From positions 37,947,933-38,011,932 of the forward strand of contig CM022665.1 in NCBI GenBank assembly GCA_012295275.1: a stretch of 64,000 nt of DNA. Reading direction: 5' to 3'. The number at the start of each line of letters is the position of its first letter. Positions within the stretch are counted from its first letter, which is position 1. Under the pieces are notes generated by a model, which was not told the origin of the DNA, searched no databases, and saw nothing but the letters and a program-made list of their open reading frames with translations. Positions 58,351 to 64,000 of this stretch are shown piece by piece. The DNA is from Chrysomallon squamiferum. Taxonomy: Eukaryota > Mollusca > Gastropoda > Neomphalida > Peltospiridae. Position numbers and translations under genes: made by a program.

Positions 58351-60004
58351 ATTATAATAAAACAAAAAGCTTGAGACGGTTATTGTTTTAAACTGAAAAT
58401 GTTCCATTACGAATTAAATCAAGAAATACATTATTTATCTGGTGCTTTTCTCCTCTGAACAAAACACTATTTATAAGTATTTAATTTAGTACAACACAAA
58501 AAACATCAATTATTTAAAACACAGATGTGCGTGCGGGTGTAATGCGAAAACCGGTACAACGAACCGGACTGGTGATTTTATTTTCTGGACGGAACCAGTA
58601 ATTTGATCGATGAAAGAAACAACTTCATTTTGGCTAGTTTAGTGTGAACCGCGCCGTGTACTTCATCAACAAGATTAAAGGGCTGGTTTCTATAAATGAC
58701 AGCTAATGAAAAACTTTCGAGAATCGTGTTATAAAAGTTGCTGATAGGAGTTTGAACTTCTTAGTTTTGAATTATTTAAATAGTGGCAGCAATTTTTTCT
58801 TTTTCTTTATTTTTTCTTTATTTTTTTTTAAATAGGATTCGTTTTTTGATATTTAAAAGATCAAACAATGGGATGGTTTTAAATTTTTAAATAGCCGCCG
58901 TAGCTTGTTCAGTATCAATATGCAGGTCAGAGTGTATGAATTAGAATAAAAAAAATGGTTTTTGCTTTCGTGAGTGAAATGATAAAAAAAATATATTAAA
59001 AAAAAGGTTTCTTTAATGTTGTTTTATCTCCTTTGAGTAATTTAATATTTGTTTTACTAGCGTAATTAAAATAACGAATAAGGAAAGAGTTAAAACATTT
59101 TTTTTTTTTTAAAAGGAAAAATTTTAAGACGAAAGTCAAAAAATAACTGGAGCTGTGCCATAATTATCTGTGTTTCCACAATCAACAGATGTAATAATAA
59201 AAAAAAATATAGTAAAATAAAAAAAAAAAAAAAAAATTATATAGCTGTTTTGCAATAAGAACTGAGGATGCGAAAGAAGAAGAGAGGGGGAGTAAAGACT
59301 GAAAGAGCAATATGAAAAAAACACCAAAAAAAACAAGAAGAATGAAATCAAAGAAAGCATGACAAAATGAATCTAAGAAGATCAAAGGGAGGCAATTACG
59401 CATCAAAAACAGCAGAATAAGCAGATTCTTAATTCTTGTAAATATTATTTGAAAGCTGAAATTTTCGAAAAGAAACTACCAGCCATTCTGCAGGTTACCC
59501 TTCTTACCCAGACGATTAAATTAACCACAAATTAAGATTTAGAGAGTGTTTAGCAACTTGTCTTAGTGTGGTCTTAAGAATTTGGGTGTTCACAATTTAT
59601 TATTCTAGTAAATGGTTACTTACAGCTTCTAATATTCTTTAATTTATGCGATCTTGAATATAAAAAAAAAAAAAAAAAAAAAAAAAATGTCTAAAGAAAT
59701 AAAAACAACCTACAAATAATAAAAACCAAAATAATGACAACTGCATCTTTAAGAGCGTCTTTCCTGTACGTGAACCATATTGATGAAAGATTGATCAACA
59801 AGTCAACATCAAAAGGTTCTTAGAGACCGAAAGATCAATAGAATCATTGTAACAACACGATACGCAGCTTTACCTGTCTAATTATCAAACACTGAATTAT
59901 GTGATGTTAGTCAGGAATTATTTAACCCACTGTTAATATGAATGTTTTTATTGCTGCTGCGGTATTGTTAATATTTAATAACAGCTGCTATTACTATTAC
60001 AATT

Positions 60005-60522
60005 ACTTTCACTATTACGACTATTATTATAATAATTACTATTACTGTTACAACTACTTTCACTATTACGACTATTATTATAATAATTACTATTACTGTT
60101 ACAACTACTTTCACTATTATGACTATTATTATAATAATTGCTATTACTATTACAATTACTTTCACTATTACGACTATTATTATAATAATTACTATTACTA
60201 TTACAATTACTTTCACTATTATGACTATTATTATAATAATTACTATTACTATTACAATTACTTTCACTATTACGACTATTATTATAATAATTGCTATTAC
60301 TATTACAATTACTTTCACTATTATGACTATTATTATAATAATTACTATTACTGTTACAACTACTTTCACTATTATGACTATTATTATAATAATTGCTATT
60401 ACTATTACAATTACTTTCACTATTACGACTATTATTATAATAATTACTATTACTGTTACAACTACTTTCACTATTATGACTATTATTATAATAATTACTA
60501 TTACTGTTACTACTACTACTAC
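60005..60522. repeat. 51-bp minisatellite, about ten copies
   Basis: The unit begins TTTCACTATTACGACTATTA and repeats every 51 bp, ten times (starts near 60008, 60059, 60110 and so on to 60467). Copies differ at a few fixed sites: ACG or ATG, ATTACT or ATTGCT, and GTTACAACTAC or ATTACAATTAC. Because 51 is a multiple of three and the unit lacks stops in several frames, long open frames of about 190–200 codons appear on both strands. They are not genes. Confidence 0.95.
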
Positions 60523-61428
60523 TAAAGTGAGAATCATCCTTCAACAAATAATAATAATAATACCAATAATGCTGTTACTGCTGCTACTACTACTACTACT
60601 ACTGTACAACTACTGTAATTATACTACTGCTATTACAAATAGTACCACACCTATTATTACCACGACTTTCATCTTAACTAATGGCAACCACATATTATTT
60701 AAGTTCTCAAAAAATACGGTTATAAAATAATTGTTGTAGTTTCAATTGCTACATCAGTGATTACAGTTGTAAATATTATTATTATTATTTATTTATTTTA
60801 GAATCAAACAAGTGAATATATACTGTTGTTGAGATACTTGTGATTGTTGTTATTGTTATTATTATTATTATTATCACTATTATTATGGAGCAATCGAATT
60901 AGCAAATATTTCCCCTGCCCCGAAGCCATAGGTTCCAAATTGAATAATTTAAAAACCAGGTCTTCCGTCGTAAATTGATCCCTTGATCTCGAGCACCTGA
61001 GGCCAGCACTCAATCACAGATCTAAATCCTGCTCACAAAGCCATGGTGAGAGATAAACCATTCGACCGCACCAAAGTTGATTATCTGCTTCATAATTCTA
61101 CACGATGAAGACATAATTCGCATTTGAGCGCTTGTCCACTACCGGACCACGTCGTCGGGGTCACGGCTGCGGGGTCCATCTCGATTATTTATTGATAACA
61201 TCATCATGGAGCTCGAGTTGAAATTTGCTCCGCAATTACACGGCATTTGGACTGTTACTTGGTATTATGCGGTTACACGGGGCATTTTCGGAGGCGTCGA
61301 AATTTTCGATAAGTTTTATTGATCGATTTTATGGTACTGTTGGCAGTTTTCGGTTTTATTTATGTGTAATACGAGTACGCGCTCGTGTTTGTGCGAAGGG
61401 TTGTGTGTGCATGAGTCTGTGCGTGAAT

Positions 61429-61432
<4 letters not shown>

Positions 61433-61506
<74 letters not shown>
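61433..61506. repeat. (CT)n microsatellite
   Basis: About 37 CT units lying within a segment otherwise of normal complexity. Confidence 0.97.
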
Positions 61507-61509
<3 letters not shown>

Positions 61510-62052
61510 GGTGCGCGTTTTTGTCTGTCTGACTGTCCGTCTTTACACAAGGATCCACTTCTGTCAACACAACCAATCTACAACGAGACAAATTTGACTG
61601 TTACTATTAACAACACGTTCGCTGCAGTCTGGTTTATACACGCGCTCTTTAAATACATACATTGGCCAGTCTTCAAGTAAATCAATGTTTGTGGCTGACG
61701 GTTTCAGCTTCTTTCTCTTCTTTTTTTATCTTCTTCTTCTACGTTTCTTTTTTCATATTCTTCTTGCTTTCTTCTTTGTTCGGTAAAATGTCCGCTGTCA
61801 GCGATAATACCGCTAGCAGTTAAACATCGACCTTCATTTGACTGCACACGTGCCGCGCATACATTAATGAAGTTAACGGCGTTACATTGAATATTAATCT
61901 CGAATTAGATGCTAGGAAACATTTAGATCAACACAAGAAAAGTGGAGCGTTAGAAAAAAAATAAAAAATAAATAGAATATTTAAAATAAAATAACATGAA
62001 ATAAAATTAAATATTTTTTTCAAAGTAGTCTTAATTTTTTTTTTTTTTTTAA

Positions 62053-62057
62053 ATTAA

Positions 62058-62096
<39 letters not shown>
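62053..62096. repeat. (ATT)n microsatellite
   Basis: About 14 ATT units after a poly(T) run. Confidence 0.95.
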
Positions 62097-62097
<1 letters not shown>

Positions 62098-62670
62098 TTT
62101 GAGAATCAGTGACGGATGCTAGATCGATCATAAATTATTCCTATTCAAAAATGGAACTTTGTTTGGTTTAACTAGAACAATTTTATTTATTTATTTTATT
62201 TTGCTTTATTTTATTTCATTTCATTTTATTTTATTTATTTATTTTTATTTTTATTTTTATTTTTTTCTGACATCGAATATTGGCCATATCTGACATAAAT
62301 GAAGTTTTCTGGAGACTCCAGTTACACTTTTTCACTAGCGTTAAAGAAAATATTCGATCTGCACCTTCCCATACATAGGATAAAATGTTCTTACCTTACA
62401 CGTGTTTTACACTAACTGAAACTGAAAGAACCACTGAGAGGATGACTAACGAAATGAACTTGGATGAAGCATACATTTTACTTATAGACTGTAATTTATT
62501 ATGGTGTTGTATAAAATCATAAATAATTAAATATCACTTTGATACATTATAGAAATTTGGTTATTACAAAACGTTTGTATCGCTGACGAACTTGTGATAA
62601 TAACATTCACACAAACAGAATACAACAATAAAATAACATGTCCAGTTACAGCCTAAAATATATTATTTTG

Positions 62671-62761
62671 TTCTCTAAATGAACTAAACGAACTTTAAGG
62701 AATTTTCCGCGAAAATGACTCTCCAAAATCTATTTTTTTGGACCTCACATTTTGAAAATGA

Positions 62762-62795
<34 letters not shown>

Positions 62796-62830
62796 CTAAA
62801 TGAATTAAACGAACTTTAAAAAAATGAAAT
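62671..62830. repeat. Direct duplication sharing CTCTAAATGAAYTAAACGAA
   Basis: The text CTCTAAATGAACTAAACGAA with a following ACTTTAA occurs near 62673 and, with one change, near 62796. GCGAAAATC/GCGAAAATG follows each. The copies are separated by a T run, giving a period of about 123 bp. Confidence 0.75.
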
Positions 62831-62948
62831 TTCTATAAAAATAAGTGCGCGAAAATCATAAATAAATCTGTGTACAGTCAGTTCGAAGTTACATAACAAT
62901 CTAATTTATCATGATGTTGGGGTTTTTCACTTGTAAATATCTGTTGCT

Positions 62949-63052
<104 letters not shown>

Positions 63053-64000
63053 AGAAATAAAAATAATGATTATGATGATGATGGTAATGATAATAAATTT
63101 TTATATATCAAATTTATTTATTTATTTATTTATTTATTTTCTTTCGGTTGATTACAGCGGTGACTGTTATTATGACATTTATTGTTACCTGTTACATACG
63201 TGTATTATTATTGTAATTGTTTTTATTTTATTTTATTTTATTATTTTATTTATTTTGTTAGCTGTTAGCTGTTAGGTGTTGTATCTCTGTTGTTACAGAT
63301 ACCTAGATATTGTTTGGCTTTCAATTTTATATATATGTAAAAAAAAAAAAAAATGACAACTGTGGTTGTAACCAGTTCCTATAATCAGATATTCGAAGAC
63401 CGGCGTGAAATGTTTTCAAAACACAAACCAAACCGTAACAACACTGCCATTTTCTAATACTCTTGTCGAATTATTTGCTCACAGCAAAATTCTATCATAA
63501 CAATCGTTGTAGAATGTGACATAGCAGGTTTGGAACACGCAAACGATTTGAATACGATTCGAGCAAATTTGCTGTTCGTGTCAGATAGCAGAAAATTCTA
63601 GGTCTACGATTTGGAAACAATTTCAGACAAATTCAGACACGATCCGGGGCTTCAAGGTGTTTGCTGTCGTTCTCTTTCCGGACTGTAATCGTGTGTGCGT
63701 GGTTAGATAAAATCACCATCTGGTGTGTCTGTGTTTGTTTGCATGTGCGTGCGTGCATGTATGAATAAGTATGCATAAAAGAAATAAAAAGGTGTTAAAC
63801 ATACAAACACACACTACTATCAGTAAAACTGTAGAAGTGTTGGAAGCGACATCAGTAGTTGTAGAAGTAGTACCGTTACCATTACAAATAACAGTGACAA
63901 TAGTAATGGTAGTTGTAGCAGTTGTAGAATTAGTAGCTGATGATCCTGTTTTAACAGTGGTATTAGGACAGCAATAATATTAGCGTACTTTATAGTAGAA

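Noticed and set aside
60005-60522. Possible CRISPR-like array
   Set aside because: The units are contiguous 51-bp repeats without unique spacers, in an animal genome.
59938-60730. Long open frames of about 190–203 codons on both strands
   Set aside because: They arise from the 51-bp minisatellite and flanking triplet repeats.
61225-61680. 151-codon + strand frame
   Set aside because: Its centre is a CT repeat (Ser-Leu), and the flanks show no domain.

Overview
This 64 kb window is an AT-rich animal genomic segment: small exons separated by GT–AG introns, long introns, and very dense microsatellites, homopolymer runs and decayed DNA-transposon remnants. The one firmly identified protein is a metazoan-type mitochondrial polynucleotide phosphorylase. 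The repeat texture (long CT/GA, CA/GT and TATG tracts, and three matches to an AAGGGAGRTAACTC-like motif that I associate from memory with molluscs) suggests a mollusc, perhaps a cephalopod. That placement is an inference.

Layout. 1–8.6 kb: no convincing gene. It holds microsatellites, a 715-bp hAT-type non-autonomous transposon with terminal inverted repeats and a near-perfect 8-bp target-site duplication (3005–3719), and a diverged direct repeat. 8.6–30.1 kb, + strand: a spliced gene of 9 exons (8 well supported, plus a tentative 11-codon first exon) for a ~528-residue coiled-coil protein I cannot assign to a named family. It ends in a CVIM CaaX box, so it may be prenylated. Its first intron carries a cluster of CRE-like TGACGTCA sites. 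30.1–33.6 kb: intergenic, with a 28-bp-arm hairpin and a long CT tract. 33.6–50.6 kb, + strand: the complete PNPT1 orthologue in 26 exons (766 residues). Every exon joins in frame and both ends are in the window. Intron 2 contains a decayed, intron-bearing transposon-like coding remnant, and introns 8 and 11 each contain a short TIR-bounded element. 50.6–64 kb: no gene I can support. It holds a candidate promoter/first exon (52.6 kb), a ten-copy 51-bp minisatellite that is open in several frames, long CT and GA tracts, and an (AAT)n/(ATT)n self-complementary tract.

The two genes are co-oriented, with 3.5 kb between the stop of the first and the start codon of the second. Nothing in the sequence shows a functional link. 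PNPT1 encodes a 3'-5' phosphorolytic exoribonuclease of mitochondria. The coiled-coil protein would be cytosolic or membrane-tethered if its CaaX box is used. Nearly all other long open frames are translations of simple repeats.
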